Positions 50,983 through 51,004 of a DNA stretch of 51,004 nucleotides are shown here, one piece after another. The stretch comes from Actinocatenispora comari (lineage in GTDB: Bacteria; Actinomycetota; Actinomycetes; Mycobacteriales; Micromonosporaceae), in assembly GCF_017312725.1 (NCBI RefSeq), contig NZ_BOPO01000003.1, forward strand, positions 1 to 51,004, written 5' to 3'. The translations under genes and the position numbers were made by a program. The notes beneath the pieces are model-generated. The model ran no database searches. It saw nothing but the letters and a program-made list of their open reading frames with translations, and was not told the origin of the DNA. Within the stretch, counting starts at the first letter, position 1; each line of letters begins with the position of its first letter.

Positions 50983-51004
50983 CCCCCCCCCCCCCCCCCC
51001 CCCC
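50983..51004. repeat. Run of 22 C at the window end
   Basis: A pure C homopolymer closing the window. Such runs are not expected in an actinobacterial genome and usually mark a contig end or base-calling artefact. Confidence 0.9.

Noticed and set aside
1-51004. CRISPR array, restriction or toxin-based defence island, or secondary-metabolite core (PKS/NRPS)
   Set aside because: No spaced repeat arrays, cas genes, restriction-modification genes or carrier-protein modules were seen; the single YezG-like gene is not enough to call a defence locus.

Overview
The window is about 70% GC with strong third-position GC bias. It contains SigE-type ECF sigma, XRE/MmyB-like, PadR-HAAS, IclR, MarR and TetR genes and secreted beta-helix proteins. 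This points to a filamentous actinomycete, most likely of the Micromonosporaceae type; the genus cannot be fixed from sequence reading alone. The window opens inside an IS481-like transposase and ends in a run of 22 C, so its right end is probably a contig edge or artefact.

Layout. 1-6.1 kb: mixed accessory genes (IS remnant; SDR plus tautomerase divergent from an MmyB-like regulator; a decayed tRNA-like sequence; DIP1984-like protein; YezG-like immunity protein; LD-carboxypeptidase; a truncated phosphotransferase running in frame into a small hypothetical gene). 6.1-26.7 kb: a 20.5-kb block in which every gene lies on the minus strand, with many 4-bp ATGA/GTGA overlaps. The upstream half encodes an MHS-type transporter, a dimethylformamidase-like protein, a histidinol-dehydrogenase-like oxidase, an SDR, a hydroxyacyl-CoA-dehydrogenase-like protein, a DapA-type lyase, RidA and an IclR regulator. 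The downstream half encodes a complete Opp/Dpp-type ABC importer, a Gfo/Idh/MocA oxidoreductase, a creatininase-like amidase, an enolase-superfamily enzyme, three PF04909-type amidohydrolases and a secreted glycosidase-like protein. The only AT-rich spots in this block are two promoters, one before each half, and they share a near-identical palindrome. The simplest reading is one IclR-controlled catabolic regulon with two importers, acting on an unidentified amide- or lactone-containing organic acid or sugar acid.

26.7-34.4 kb: a carboxylesterase; decayed genes (MFS fragment, LuxR-type ATPase cut short next to a PhzF-like gene, a frameshifted aldo/keto reductase); a TetR gene and a glyoxalase-like gene. 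34.4-43.7 kb: a 905-codon ORF that fuses an ECF sigma factor to a transmembrane or signal segment and a ~640-residue exported domain, preceded by a decayed PadR gene; then MarR, EamA transporter, two GNATs, an intact PadR-HAAS pair and a secreted parallel beta-helix protein. 43.7-51.0 kb: a frameshifted membrane-anchored Hsp70-like protein, a STAS protein lacking the phosphorylatable serine, a small membrane protein, an NAD-dependent epimerase/reductase divergent from a TetR regulator across a 15-bp inverted repeat, an AhpD-like protein and an SDR remnant.

The items most worth a second look are the catabolic regulon with its shared operator, the sigma-membrane-exported fusion, and a set of CTAGG/CCTAG palindromes at the PadR-linked loci. 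Several single-base frameshifts at short homopolymers may be sequencing errors and should be checked against reads.
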